Source: Tipula vernalis (Eukaryota; Arthropoda; Insecta; Diptera; Tipulidae). From it: a stretch of DNA of 64,000 nucleotides. The DNA lies in contig OY282558.1 of NCBI GenBank assembly GCA_958295665.1, positions 60,686,789 through 60,750,788 on the forward strand, given 5' to 3'. Positions 33,440 through 45,993 of the stretch are shown in pieces (the first letter of the stretch is position 1; each line of letters opens with the position of its first letter). The notes below the pieces were generated by a model. That model did not search any database and had not been told where the DNA came from. It worked only from the letters and a program-made list of their open reading frames with translations. The position numbers and the translations under genes were made by a program.

Positions 33440-34110
33440 ACGTATATAAGAAGGGCTGAAGCTTTATCAACTGAAGAATTGCTGTGGGCTGAAACACAGT
33501 TGTTTCTGCTGATCCAACACACAAAATTCAGTACGAAATTACATTTACTAACGAAGGGGTTGGGTTGAATAAAGGGAAACATCACTACACTACGACACCA
33601 AACATCCAATAATTTAATAAGGGATGATCCTTGGAAATGGTGGCACATTTACGCAACTGTTGACCCATATCAGACAAAGGTTCAAGATCCTAAGAGCAAA
33701 ACAACTGATACGGAAGGTAGTCGTATCAATTCATGAGATGTCATCGTCAAAGGGTCAAGGAACGGATTCAGCTAACGAGATAGTTACCGACCTCACGGGT
33801 GTGTCTGATGAAACTTTCTATGGACACAGATATCGATTACGCAGGTCATCAAAAGCTACTCTGTAATACATACTATTATTATTACTATTTGTATTCATGA
33901 CTACCACGGGTGTGCACTTGAAATTAGTTACGAATCTCAGCACTGAAAATTTCCTAGGTGACATAACAAGATTTCACGCAGTAAGAGGGAAATCAATCGA
34001 CTACAGCCTGTTGCAGATCAGAAAGCCAACATTCGACAAAAATGTTCGAGCCAAGGCTTGCATCAATGTTAGAGGTGGTTATTCATCGGACATAAATTTT
34101 CGTATTTAAC
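33440..34110 (+). pseudogene. BEL/Pao integrase remnant
   Basis: Three successive frames. At 33445-33550 is EALSTEELLWAETQLFLLIQ, like the linker before integrase. At 33624-33866 is LLTHIRQRFKILRAKQLIRK, the integrase zinc-binding region (Arg-Gln-Arg-Phe, Ile-Arg-Lys-Val-Val). At 33897-34109 is TGVHLKLVTNLSTENFL followed by FHAVRGK, typical of the BEL/Pao integrase core. Frame changes and degraded catalytic residues make it dead. The TATATAAG word at 33451 is part of this coding remnant. Confidence 0.7.
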
Positions 34111-34690
34111 GTTACGCAAAGTTAATCAACAATTTACTAAACTACTTTAGACTATACGAGATAATTGAAAGCAAAATACTTTACCTTTGGTTTATTTGCA
34201 GAGATGAATGAGGCTTTACGTGATGACCCTAACAAGCGGTCGTAATAACGTAAATTAATGTTAGTTAGAAAGTCATAGAGAGCCGACACTGTCGATCTGA
34301 TGTTTCATGCCAAGCAAAGTTGTTTGATTTCCCCACATTGTCAACTTATTTGGAAGGCTGTAATTTTCGTACTACTGTCCATAAATATTACGGTGCTGTA
34401 AATTAACATTTTATTCCACTCAGATGACAATCATTCTATATAATCGCCCTGTTGACATCTACTTCTTAATCTGATCTGTGCCGCATAAACGTGACTCAAT
34501 CGTTGCAAACAATCTACAAAATAAATTGCAATTAACAACAATTAAGATCTAATTGTTAATTACACAACTCATTGTCATTATCAAATCAATTTACCTCGTT
34601 TATGGAATACATAATCGTTCGTTTAAAAAATGTCAAATTGAAAATCAGCTGCGTGCCCGGCCATATAAAATAAACTCGTCATCATCGATA
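34111..34690. other. No recognisable gene
   Basis: AT-rich intergenic sequence between the BEL/Pao remnant and the 3' end of the PIF1 gene. Confidence 0.4.
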
Positions 34691-34707
34691 ATTTTATTCG
34701 TTTATTG
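34691..34707 (-). terminator. Poly(A) signals of the PIF1 gene
   Basis: On the minus strand GACAATAAACGAATAAA: two AATAAA-type hexamers about 55-70 nt beyond the stop codon. Confidence 0.55.
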
Positions 34708-34759
34708 TCCGTTATTTCGATACAAATACATTTATAAAAAAAAAATAAATAAAAATCCT

Positions 34760-36745
34760 TTAGGAAATACTGACTAACGGTTTGCTGCTAAGCGACTTCT
34801 TAAATTTGCTTAACACCGATTTTCCACTACCATCTCGTTTCTTCACATTTTTTTCACCAAGCGGAACATAGACGGGAGCGTAGAGTTCTCGTCTGAAATG
34901 TTTATAGTACTGCAACACATCTGGATTGGCCCAAACCTGTTTCGGATCAAAATCTAGAACACGAAGCGAATCTAAACTTTGGGCTCGACTCAATGCAACG
35001 TAAGCCTGACCCGCCTCGAATACCTTGGACAATGACATTTGCACACAATCTAATGTTAAACCTTGAGACTTATGGATCGAAAAGGCCCAGGCCAGTTTAA
35101 GCGGTACCTGACGACGTGTTACCAGAACGCCGGACGGCGTTTTAATGATCCATTTCTCCGGTTTGGCAATGTATTCACGACTATTTTTTAATTTAATTTT
35201 TGGTACACCCTCCTCGTAGCCGACGATAATTCCACGCGCCCCATTTACCAATCCCGAACTTAAACTAATATTTTTGAGCAACATCACTTGTGCACCAATT
35301 TTAAGTATAAGCTTAGATGGTGCTGGACACTGCATATCGAGCAATTTCTTCATACTTGTATCACTATCACTCGCATCAAAAGTCCTTTCCTCTCCTTTTA
35401 AATCGGCCAATTTAGTTTCATTTATCGAGTTGGCATCGTTTGTGTGCGAACACAGCTGAGTGGCGAGAATTCCATTCGCCTCGATAGTTTGACGCCGCGT
35501 CGCCAATAGAGATTCAGTCACTTCGGGCGTAACGTGCCCGATCCGTATATAGTTCAGAATTTTTACGAATTTTGGATCCTTCTGACGATGTACAATTTTT
35601 AATTCAAAACTAGCCTCGATACATTTTTCCCAGACTGGCGACTGGAAACAAAACCGCTGTGATACATCTACATTGGTATTTTTGTAGCTTGTCTCCTGGT
35701 TCTTAACAATCGGTGGAAGTTGTAAAAAATCACCGCACAAGATTATCTGGATGCCACCGAATGGTTTGTCATTGCGACGAATGTAACGGGCCACCGCCTC
35801 GATTTTCTCAAAATATTTTCCATCGATCATGGAAATTTCGTCTATAATGAGGCGTTTACATTTGCGCCAGTTGAAAGAGACCGCAGAACGCGATGCTAAT
35901 TCATAGCATCGGTTTAGAGAATGTTCACCGTCTCCGATTCCGGCAAACGAGTGTAGTGTGACCCCGCCTATAAGGCATGCCGCGACTCCAGTGGATGCAG
36001 TCGATACAGTTCCATCCGGTGGAAGGGTGGAAATAATTTTACGCAACAGATAACTCTTGCCGGTACCCGCAGATCCGGTGAAGAATACGCTCTTGCCTCG
36101 GAGACACGTTTGCAGCACAGAATTTTGTTCGTCGTTCAACACTTCGGCAGCATCAAACGTGATTTTAGCTGTATCATCATCATTATTCGGCGCCGTATAC
36201 AACCGCTTGGCTAATGGTCCACGATTCTCACCACCCTCAAATTTTCGTTTTTTAGCTGCCGGCGAAGGTGTTGTTGTCGTAGACTTTGATATACCACCCA
36301 TTTTCGCACGCGCCAATTCTGCATTAGTTACTGGACTAATTTCTTCAAATTTATTCGGATTCTTTGATAGTAACATGGTTCTGGCATTTTTTAATGCCTC
36401 CACACTATTCGTCTGGCCGCCCGAAATCTTCACGATCAGATTTCGTAGGAAAATAATGAGTGGACCGGGTGGCGCATTCGATATGAACACGGTACACTTC
36501 TCATCATTAAATTTTATGCTTGCTTTACCCTCTCCCATAAATTTATTGTGTATCACAACTTGTTTGAGTTTCAGCTTAACCGGTGTATGCTTATCGGCCA
36601 CGATTTCCAAAAACATTTCACGCAACTCATTGCGAATCACTCGCACCGTTCCACCACGATGCGTAACTTTACGAATTGCCGCCCCTTGCAAATTTAACCA
36701 TTCCACATTAATTGCACATGTTATTGATGTATCACCAGTTTCCAT
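34760..36745 (-). CDS. Pif1: PIF1 family 5'-to-3' DNA helicase
   Basis: Intact 661-codon single-exon frame with an in-frame TAA 24 nt upstream of the chosen ATG. Residues 1-110 form the conserved N-terminal PIF1 region (PGPLIIFLRNLIVKI); 150-190 is a basic, Ser/Thr/Pro-rich linker with KKRK. The helicase core follows: Walker A GSAGTGKS (224-231), motif Ia STASTGVAACLIGGVTLHSF (248-267), Walker B LIIDEIS (299-305), GDFLQLPP (338-345), the PIF1 signature around 350-400, SIHKSQGLTL (556-565) and AYVALSRAQSL (581-591). The family is an ATP-dependent helicase acting in nucleus and mitochondria on G-quadruplexes, telomeres, replication forks and break-induced replication. It has no Rep nuclease or Helitron features, so it is the cellular gene. 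Base composition is richer in G+C than the surroundings. Neighbours are unrelated mobile elements. Confidence 0.96.
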   Translation of the reverse strand: METGDTSITCAINVEWLNLQGAAIRKVTHRGGTVRVIRNELREMFLEIVADKHTPVKLKLKQVVIHNKFMGEGKASIKFNDEKCTVFISNAPPGPLIIFLRNLIVKISGGQTNSVEALKNARTMLLSKNPNKFEEISPVTNAELARAKMGGISKSTTTTPSPAAKKRKFEGGENRGPLAKRLYTAPNNDDDTAKITFDAAEVLNDEQNSVLQTCLRGKSVFFTGSAGTGKSYLLRKIISTLPPDGTVSTASTGVAACLIGGVTLHSFAGIGDGEHSLNRCYELASRSAVSFNWRKCKRLIIDEISMIDGKYFEKIEAVARYIRRNDKPFGGIQIILCGDFLQLPPIVKNQETSYKNTNVDVSQRFCFQSPVWEKCIEASFELKIVHRQKDPKFVKILNYIRIGHVTPEVTESLLATRRQTIEANGILATQLCSHTNDANSINETKLADLKGEERTFDASDSDTSMKKLLDMQCPAPSKLILKIGAQVMLLKNISLSSGLVNGARGIIVGYEEGVPKIKLKNSREYIAKPEKWIIKTPSGVLVTRRQVPLKLAWAFSIHKSQGLTLDCVQMSLSKVFEAGQAYVALSRAQSLDSLRVLDFDPKQVWANPDVLQYYKHFRRELYAPVYVPLGEKNVKKRDGSGKSVLSKFKKSLSSKPLVSIS

Positions 36746-37849
36746 TTCAGAATAAAAAAGTTTAATTTAATTAGCAAAAAAAAACACGAATCACATAAGC
36801 GATGGGAAAATTGGGGGCAACACAAAACTCGCAAAATCGCAAATGTCAACGTCAGATGAATTTTGAAAGCTACTTATGGCGCCATATACAAACAAAAAGG
36901 ATTTCGTGTGCTTTACGTTAGGTGGCAGAATTTGATGAATTAAATATAATTTTTTGATAATTTAATTTATTAAAGTACAATATTTATAAATTAATTAGAT
37001 TAATTAATCATATTACATTGTAATAAATAGTAATTATGTGATATTAATCACAAACTATAGGTGTCACTAAAAAAATCTGGTTTAAGTGTTTAATTTGCTA
37101 GTCTCTGACAGAGATCGCTAAATTATACAAAAAACTAATGATTTTTTATAGACATTACCACCATCTCTAAACCGATTTTTGTACTATTAAACCTCGTTTT
37201 CAGCCCAGACAACCTTGAAATGATTAATAAAACTATTTAAAATTTTTTTCTTAATATTATTACAACAAATCTAATTTAATAACCCTATTTAGTCAAGAGT
37301 CTCCCAAATAATAGAATTTCGAAACAATGAAAGTACAAAAACGTTTATAAATAAACACAAACGAACGTCGATGACGCGTTTTTAAAGTTTAAAAGTTTGT
37401 CGTTTTGGAACCCGCCTACAGTCGGATTCTTATCGTACTTACATTTTAAGTTCCTGTGTACTTAACGTTATCTTTAAGGCATCTCTCATCGTTTATCAGT
37501 ACATAATAGTCTCAATAAGTGACACAATTGCATTTCATGGTCGGTATATTGATTGCAATTATGTAATTGAAATAGATTGAGTTTTGGGTTACAGTTTAGC
37601 ATCGATAGTTTAGGAATTGGGAATACGATGTTCAGAGATAAAGTTCGTCAGCGGCAATAATTTGAAAATTTCAGTAAAACTGAATAATCAGCTCACTTAC
37701 GAAAAACATTGTACTAAAATCAACTGAGCAAAGTGTTAAATGTCCCAGAACATAATTAAATTGAATTTATGAGGTTAAGTCTGTTTGCCCAAAATCATCG
37801 AAACGTTAATTAAATTGGAATTGCGCAAAAGAACAGGAAATAAAACACG
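36746..37849. other. PIF1 upstream region, no other gene
   Basis: AT-rich sequence with no supported frame. The PIF1 promoter must lie here (minus strand); no TATA box is convincing. Confidence 0.4.
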
Positions 37850-38930
37850 ATGTGCATAGACATCATGCGAAAGAACAAGTTGAAAGGTTCGGAGAATTTT
37901 AGCACATGGAAATTTACTATGCCTACATATTCAGAGTATTGCGAATTATGGAAATCGATCGAAGGCCATGAAAATGATGCGGGAAAAAATACAAAGGCGC
38001 TAATGACTTTAGTGTTTAGTACTTTCTGTAGAGCCGCCAAAATACATTCATTTACAAAACCAGCCAAAGAAATTTGGCAAAATATTGGAGGTGATTTTTG
38101 AAGATAAAGCTAAATATCGCCACAACAGCTAAGTTGGAAAAAATTGGATGAATGCGATTCCGTGCAAGAATATATTGGCAAAATCGTTGGCGCGACACAG
38201 AAATTAAATGCAATTAGCTTGAAATTAGATGACAAATGGATTGCATATTTTTTACTCAACGGTTTATTGGAAAAATATGCGGCATATGTGATGGCCGTCG
38301 ATAATATTGAGCATAAATTAACCAGTGACGCCGTCAAAATGAAATTGCTTCGAGAAGAGTCATCGATGAACACAAGTGAAGGCGCGTTTTTTGACGAAGT
38401 CAAGCGTAATTCAAAGGCATTCACTGTAACTCGTGAAACCAAAAAGGGCATAAATCTCCCGATTGCCCTGAAAAGAAAAAACACAATAAAATCACGAAAA
38501 TGGGAGGTTCTGATGGCAAATCTGCTGCAATATTCAGCGCAATATTTTTGACCGGAAATTATAATCAAGGCGATTGGTATTTGGATTCCGGCACAACGCA
38601 ACATCTGACCATGAACCAAAACATAATTTTCGACGCAAGAAAACCGGCTGTGACTGACATAACGAAATGACAAACTACGAAAAGATGAAAGTTGAATCGT
38701 GTGGCACGGTTAAATTGTTGACTGATGTAAATGGAAACGCGAATTAAATCAAAGTTAAAGATGTGTTGTCCGTTCCGGACTTAACTTATGGATGACGTTG
38801 CGATGGCATCGACCGAAGGATTTGAAACATGGCAACGACGCTTGGGCCATTTAATTTATCAAAACATGAATAAAATGAAATCTGGCGCTGTCAATGGCAT
38901 TTCATTTATCGTGTGCCTGCTATAAGGAGT
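37850..38930 (+). pseudogene. Copia-type retrotransposon gag-protease remnant
   Basis: The frame at 37850-38101 has LKGSENFSTWKFTM, then YCELWKSIEGHE, a copia Gag opening. The frame at 38144-38551 continues with CDSVQEYIGKIVGATQKLNA and KLTSDAVKMKLLREE. At about 38575 WYLDSGTTQHLTM is the protease active site (Asp-Ser-Gly). Near 38830 WQRRLGHLIYQNMNKM is the GAG-pre-integrase zinc region. Two or more frame breaks, and truncated before the integrase core. The zinc knuckle between Gag and protease is lost. Confidence 0.8.
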
Positions 38931-39024
38931 CCCCATACTTTGGACTGATGAACCTATCAGCTATTCATCCATCGGCTTATGCTGTTCCACCTTAGATTAA
39001 GGTTTTTTGTCAAGGATTTTTCCT

Positions 39025-41467
39025 TTAGCGCCGTACTTTAGCCTGTGCAAAATGATCACAATGTGCCAAATGATCTAAGTTACCAGTGGTTGCCACGAGG
39101 ACGCAGCACGTATACTTGCGAATTGTGAACAGAATACTTCTTACATAATTGTAGCCATCACGCAGCTGAATAATGTAGGACCAGAACAGCTCACGTGATG
39201 CGCACCCTACTGGTAGGTTACGGAGCTGGTCGATTAATCTACTCAACTCTGGTACCCCCCTCCAATAGATGCCAAATCACCATTATGTTTACATGGAATG
39301 GGGTTGGTGAAATAGTAATTAACAGTTCTAGTGGGCCCGAATACTAACTCTGCCGAAGCCTCTTTGAAGTCTTGGCGGTATGTGGTACGGAGTCCTAGAA
39401 GTACCGTCGGCAATATTTGCGTCCATTCTTGTTTCTGGTGACACATTATAGCCACTTTAAGTTTTTTGTGTGTGAAACCTCCGTTTTGCGAACTCCACGA
39501 AAAGTTCAGATTCGAATTGTACGCCTGTTGTGAGTACTCCAAAGCGAGCAATCCAGTTGCTGTAGACTAGCGAAAGGCTTTGCTCTTATGTCTGGTGTTG
39601 GAATGACCTATGCTAACCTCGTGAACCGATCAATGAGCGTTACACATGAGTGCCGCCCTTTCGAAATCGGTAACGAACCCACTATGTCCAGGTGTAGTTA
39701 GGCGAAATGGTTTGAGAGTGGGGCGTAGTTTCCTGTTGTGGTTTGCATATATCTTGCGATTTTGCCCTTCTAGCATTCTTAGCAGCATTGAAACATTTGT
39801 TTAACATCCCTTTTTACTCTATTCCACACAAGCTTTTATTTAGGTTTGTACATCTGGATGTGCCAGGTTGTTTAAATCCCCGAACTCACGTTTTTCTTTA
39901 GCTGGGACGAATGTAAGGGGAATTTTCCCGGTGGACATGTCACAAAGTTTTGCTTGTTTCAAACCGAAAGTGACGGGCACCTTCTTGAAACACAAAGGCC
40001 ATTTCCCGAAAATCTTTCAGTTCGTCGTCCGAATTTTAAGCCTCGGTTATTGCTGCATAAATGATCGACTGGCTTTTCGCCACCGGATTTATCGTTGATA
40101 GAGTATCAGCTACCATATCGTGTATATCAATGGCTTGTGGTCTGTGTATAAGGTAAAAATACGACCTTCGAAGTAGTCTCGCGGAGACTGCGTGTCTTAA
40201 TGCTCGAAATGTTCGTTAATTGTGGTTGATGTTACTGGTATGTCGTCGAGATGCAATAAATCTCTGAAAATGCTAGCGTTTCTTAACCCGAACGTCATAC
40301 GAGTAAACTTATATCGCCGGAACGGCGTTGAGATGACTGTTTTAGCTATGTCCTCTATTGGTGTCTGGTGGTATGCCCTAATGAGATCAATCGGTAAAAT
40401 ATCTTGTTTCTTGTAGTTGTTGTATGAAATCGTGTATGAACGGAATGGGGTATCTGTCGGGAACCGCTAAACTCCTTCTTGGCTAAAGCCAGTTTCTCGC
40501 TGCTTAGTTTGCGAATTTTCGAGAAATCTGGAGAACCGCGTGTTACGACATATGTGGTGTGTGACGTTATGCTTAATCGGTGGAAATGTCTGACGCTCGT
40601 GTGTTATTGTTTTGCACTTTTCCAACGACTGAAAACCTCATGGATCTATTTTATCTGCGTTGATCACGCGGACGATTGGTACCGCGACATGCCTTTTGGT
40701 TGCCACAGTGGAAATTGCCGTTAATGAGTCGAGCAATCTGCTGTGTTGGATGTAGACTAGTAGGCCCGACTGCCGAAATGTTTTTTCATTTGAATTCTGA
40801 ACATCGTGAATAGGTTGGCTTGCAGTTTTGTGCAGTCGGTATTGTTTATGTTTGCGTTTGGTTGAGATTGATTAATGTCCCGGTTACGTGAGTGGCTCTT
40901 TGACTGATTCTTTTGCATGACGCGGTCCATGTTATAAAGAGGTCGCGTGATTACGTGGATATGTGCTGATGTGTAGGCGTTTAAGCAAAAAGTTTTTTTT
41001 TTTTGAAATCATCACTTACCGTGGTTCAGCCATTATTTTGCGTCCTGTCGCCTATTTCGATCCCTTGTACGAGACGATGAATTTGGGTTACATTTGAATC
41101 GCCCATGCGATTGAGTACGGCTGTTTTCAAGCCAGTTTATGGGGTGGCCGCTCGTTTGCCTGTAACTGTGTCGTTCAAGTCGCTTATTACTCTTTCGTTG
41201 AGTGCCCACAAAATATGGTTGGATTTTGTTGGCTCGCTAGTTATTCGCCGCAAGGCAAAATGGGATTCGATAACGTGGAACCACAGTCTCGTGGTTTGTT
41301 TCGTTAACGGTGCTAATTTAATTGATAGATGCGCGACGTGGATGGCCGCTGGCCGATTATTACTGGAAGACGGTTCGATCATTCGGTGTTGGTTCCTCAC
41401 GTGTATTCCTACATTGTCCTCTCTGTACCTCTCCGTATTGATCGTTGATATGAATGCTTTTATTTAA
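39025..41467 (-). pseudogene. Ty3/gypsy retrotransposon remnant, gag to integrase
   Basis: Minus strand in order. Gag at 41137-41467: LWFHVIESHFALRRITSEPT, a typical gypsy Gag segment. RT near 40380-40480: VPDRYPIPFIHDFIQQLQ, then domain pieces near 40250. RNase H and the integrase zinc region near 39800 are fragmentary. The integrase core is near 39600-39720 (LHLDIVGSLPISKG, then TLIDRFTRLA). At 39243-39551 KLKVAIMCHQKQEWTQILP and VLLGLRTTYRQDFKEASAEL form the integrase C-terminal part. Many stops and frame changes. Its Gag resembles that at 48739-48903, so the two are copies of one family. Confidence 0.8.
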
Positions 41468-43639
41468 CGTCTCGGTCCTCACTTACTATGTAGCGCTTTT
41501 AGAACGAGCAACAGTGGTACGGCGGACTTAATAAGCTCGAAAATAGTCTAGATTGATTTATTTATTAACTGCGTTGAGTTTCCGCGGCTAATACATCCCC
41601 ATAACAATTAGTCCTGGCATTGGCTTCGGTATTTCAGCACAGCAACGGTCTTTTTCCAGTTTTACTTTTGCAGAAATCCGTTGGTTTATTTACGGTCGTT
41701 GTGAGAAGATAACAGCCTAATCTTAAACGATGTGTCTAACCAACGAGGTTCAAATTTTTGTAGATAGTTGTTTTCACATTTTCACTATATTTCCGTTCAC
41801 TATTATTTCACAGTTGATTTCCCTCTTTGAAGCAATTCTGCCTACTCCATGAATAGAAGGAGTGTTCGGTTTTGAATATTTCCTTTCTAAACGCCTCGAA
41901 ACTTTGAGGGGTCAAACATGGATGTAGGAAGTCCTGTGACTGATTTAAGTGTTAGGCCGCATTTTTCTTTCGTCCCACTCCGACTATTATATCCGACAAG
42001 CTATAGAAATCTACCCTATTTTCGTAATTATGTTACACCCAAAATTTTTTGTATTGTACACCCACGCTGCGACATATTTCTCGTTCAAACCATTTACATA
42101 TATAATTATCGCGACTAAACTGTAACACAACACGTCTAAACTAAATTTAGCAAAACACACAAAAAATTCCTCTCTCACTCTTCTTTCGGCAACCTCAACC
42201 AAACAACATTAAAAAATAAAAAAAATAAAAAACAAGCGAAAAAGTCCGATTTTCTCGAGTTTAATTATAGACCAGAGATACTCATCCTCATATAAATAAC
42301 AAAATACAAACATAGCTATTCGCGTTGACGGACGACACAACACCCCAAAGTATATAAGAGGCTAGTGCCAAAAAAAAAAAAGCAAAAACAAAACAACACA
42401 GTTACAATGTCGTTTGTAGTAAAAACAAATTTTAAAAAAATTGCATGTAAAACTATTCAGCGTACAACTGTATTAGTGAAAATCACCAAAAAATAATACA
42501 TAATTTGATTAAACCAAATTAAAGAAGTAAATAAACGAAAATTCATTCATATTATTTTTTCATTATGTATTTTCTAAATAAATTCTCTCGCCAAATATTT
42601 TTTTTTGTATATAAGAGCGAGAAAGAGAAACAAATATATATTTTATTACACGATAATTGCAATACTTTTCTCTTTTATCGATTCTGAATATTGATTAATT
42701 TGTTGTTGTGTGTGAGAACGCATTATTCCATCTTGATTTGGGCGCGCACACGTGGAAAATGAAAATCCGTACAAACGAGTACCTATATACAACAAGGATT
42801 GATCAACCCTGACCATTATTTAACCCATCCGCTTGACCACAAAACTAGATAGTACATAAATACATTGCAAAATCAATTAACGCACATTAAGTGCATCACA
42901 CAATTGATAATTGCAAAACCCACTCAATAAAAACGGAGAGCGAACGAATGCTTTATTAGTAAAACCATGTACACGAACGAGATAGAATATTTTAGTATGC
43001 ATATAAAAAAAAAAAAAAATGATGAGCGGGCGAAATATTATTTATACATACACTCGAACGCCACCACCACATTCATCCTATTCCTATCTCAAATATTGTG
43101 TTCGGTTTTTAGTTTTTTAACAAATTTTTTTTTATGTTATGTATGTACACAAAAACAAAATATGGAGACTAGACTTTCCAGTAGCAATTTTATTATATAC
43201 TCGAGTTTATTTGTGTGCGTGCGTGTGTACTTTAAACGAACGATTCATAATTTACACCACCAATGCGCTCGATATTTTTAAGTATATAAATAGAGAGAGA
43301 GAGTGAGAAAGAGATAGGAACGAGATAAAAAACGCAATGTTTTCTTTTTGTTTTTAAATTTATAGTGGTGTGCGTTTGCTTTATATTCATTTAAATTATA
43401 ATTTGCAATGCAGAGGTTGAGAGACTGGTGTACTATGGTGCTTTATTTATTTGAAACGTTTTTTGGTTGTTGCCTAATTTTGATGAATATTATTAGAGAA
43501 TCACTAAAGAACTAAACGAAGAACTAGAAAAACAAAAGATACAAAGGCTACTACGTACGAATTAGATTGTGTCTCCTCAATTTAATAATACGAACTATTG
43601 AATCAAAAACTTTGAATCCGCAAAACCATGAAGCACTTG
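41468..43639. other. No recognisable gene; possible UTR/promoter-like sequence
   Basis: The left part is probably the untranslated end of the gypsy remnant. From about 42230 the sequence becomes A/T-rich without transposon coding. It has two TATATAAGAG words (near 42351 and 42609) and a GA run GAGAGAGAGAGTGAGAAAGA near 43293. These would suit a distal promoter or a 5' non-coding exon of the downstream Snoo gene, but no splice pair can be proven. Confidence 0.3.
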
Positions 43640-44790
43640 TTTTCGACGCACTTGCATATAACAGATTAATATCGACTATCTCTTTGATATATTCGAAGTC
43701 ATTGCAATATAATTTAGACAACCCCCCGTTAGTTTGAGGTTTATTCTATTGGTGTTGAAATTTGCTTACATTAGTGTATGCTAAACTTTCTTACCACGTT
43801 GAGCAGATATTGCCTTAATTTCATAAAACCATTTTCCATAACAAGTTCAATATTGAATCCCAGGAAATATTTACATAATTTCATTTCTCCTTCACCAAAT
43901 TGATTTTAAACGCCAATCAAATTATGGATTCAAGGAATCGCTCATTTCATATTCTCGATACTTGCCCTTGCAGTCCTTACAACGCCTTGTTCAATCTGCA
44001 TACCACATCCATTTGATGAATCAAGAATTTTTCATGATTCAAAACTGCGAGCAAAACGCGTAACGTAGTTAATTTAGCAGCTGGGGCATACGTTTCATTA
44101 CACTCGGTCGAAACTAGTTTTCTGTGAAACGCCCTTTGCTACAAGTCTGAATTTGTATTTCTCAATAGCACTGTTTTCATTAGTTTTTATTTTAAATACC
44201 CACTTTGTTTTTGGATCATTTGCAACATAACTTTCTGCATTGGAGGCAAAACTTAGATTTAAAGACATATACTAATTTTGAACCCATTCCGGTTGCCTCC
44301 TCTTCAGTTTCATGTTCGCTTTCGAGATTGTCAATTAAACGCTACCCATTTTCTCTGAACACAACATCCCTAGCTATAAATTTTTTCTTTGAATTGGATT
44401 CCATGCCTGCGAAACGATTTCTCATCCAATTTTCTTCTACACTCTTTTGGAATGTGTACATGTGCTACTCAACCGAAAACTTTTATTTTTGACAAGTTTG
44501 GCCTTTTCCCATACCATAATTCGGCCATTGTACAACTAATACGATCACCTCGCATGCGCGAGTCACTCTAAAATTGTTTATCCAATTTTGCATCACATAT
44601 CATTGTCCTTGCCTTTTCTATAATTGTTCTGTTGAATCTTTAAGGAACGCCACTCAGTTTCGAAGTATACAATGCGCCAAAAATGTTCTGTACTCATTGC
44701 TACATATTTTTGAAATACATCAAATACTACAGTTTTGTTTTCCAATAAATAGATTACAATAAAATTAGTGTACCAACCAAGTGTAACGGC
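43640..44790 (-). pseudogene. Copia-type integrase/RT remnant
   Basis: Minus strand: FIVIYLLENKTVVFDVFQKY and VAMSTEHF near 44700-44770 (integrase core); an ITEKARTMI-like segment near 44610; TMAELWYGKRPNLSKIKVFG near 44510; then KFIARDVVF-like sequence, and RT start pieces (KTKWVFKI, KFRLVAKGVSQK, ETYAPAAKLTTLRVLLAV) near 44040-44210; IHQMDV near 44005. Frame breaks occur throughout. Confidence 0.75.
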
Positions 44791-44794
44791 CGAC

Positions 44795-45887
44795 TTGAAA
44801 GATATTCCTTCAATTCTGAAAATGGGGAAGCCCAACATCTTCGCGAATAGCTCGGATTCGAATTGCGCGCCTTGATCGGTTACGATAGATGTTAGGGCTC
44901 GGAAGCGTGCGACCAGTTGTTGTACATCGCTCTTGCGACAGTTTCCGCCCGGATGTCAGGTACATGTATTGCTTTGGTCCATCGCATTTATCTATCGATT
45001 TCTAAGACACAATATCGCTGCCCTTCGCATCTTGGTAGTGGCCCGATTATATCCATGTGTATCTCCGTGAATCGGTTGTTTGTTTGCGAATATTACCCTG
45101 GCGGACTTTTTGTGTGTCGTGTTACTTTTGCCTTCTAGCATGGTCAAAACAACATTGGACCATTTGCTTCACGTCCTTCTTTTTGTCCTGCCAAATTAAT
45201 TGTTTTGTCATCTCTTTCACTGTTGTTGCTGCTACTCCTGGGTGTGCGATATTGTGGACCGCTTGAAACTTGAAACACAATTTTTTGGAACTCCCTTGGG
45301 ATGTATGCTCGAGGCTTTCCATTTGATACATCGCAACACAAAGTTTTTGTTGGGTTAAAGAAAATTGGCAGGTCTCGCAGAATGGTAACTTGTTTTGCTC
45401 CTTTCTTAATTTTTCTAACTCTTCGTCGTTTGTTTGTGCATTTGCTATGCTCATTTAATCGACCGTCTCTGGTATTTGGATTACGTCTAACTGCGTAAAT
45501 ATTGTAAATATGCGACCTTCTAGTAGATGCTTCAATTTTTAGTAATTCTCGGTCGTATGCGCTATATCGTGTTTTTTACGGAATTTAATTTTGATGAAAA
45601 AAATTATATTGGTTGCCAATCGGCGTTGTATTATGGCGCCGATTGCTTTGTCCGATGCATCGACCATTGGTATTAGCTCCGTTGGTGCTGATGGATGTGC
45701 CAAACTCGTTGCATCGCCTAGTTGTTTCTTTGATAATTCGAATGTTTCTATCGCTTGTTCTGACCACTCTACTTCCCGAGTATCGTTTTTTTGCTTCATT
45801 GCAGATATTAGTTGAGTATTGCTTAATTTTTACTTGCGTTTTGTATAAATATTCTGTAAAAGGGAAACATCTCAACAGCTTTAAATA
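44795..45887 (-). pseudogene. Ty3/gypsy RT-end, RNase H and integrase remnant
   Basis: Near 45845-45885 is an RT C-terminal scrap; at 45539-45799 VEWSEQAIETFELSKKQLGD, then MVDASDKAIGAIIQRR (RNase H start). At 45122-45454 VHNIAHPGVAATTVKEMTKQ and KKDVKQMVQCCFDHARRQK are the integrase zinc region. Near 45000-45060 MDIIGPLPRCEGQRYC starts the integrase core, and DQGAQFESELFAKMLG near 44850 holds the next catalytic region. It is cut off at 44795 by the copia remnant and at 45888 by the LINE. Confidence 0.8.
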
Positions 45888-45993
45888 AATTGACTAATAT
45901 GATGCAAAGCTTCATGGCGATGATGGAGTGAACCATGGTTCTAATGATGCAGAATATGAGCACGCTGATGCAGATAGTCGTAAAAAGTCAGAA

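Noticed and set aside
33231..33449. Pro-Asp-Pro-Ser-Pro-Leu repeat protein as a gene
   Set aside because: No upstream or downstream coding evidence; it is the minisatellite read in one of several open frames.
33445..33470. TATATAAG as a promoter TATA box
   Set aside because: The word falls inside a BEL/Pao coding remnant (ETYIRRAEALSTEE frame).
34760..36745. PIF1-like helicase as part of a Helitron
   Set aside because: No Rep nuclease motif, no Helitron ends, and the N-terminal region matches cellular PIF1.
36057..36755. 232-codon plus-strand frame
   Set aside because: It is exactly antisense to the conserved PIF1 helicase and has no motif of its own.
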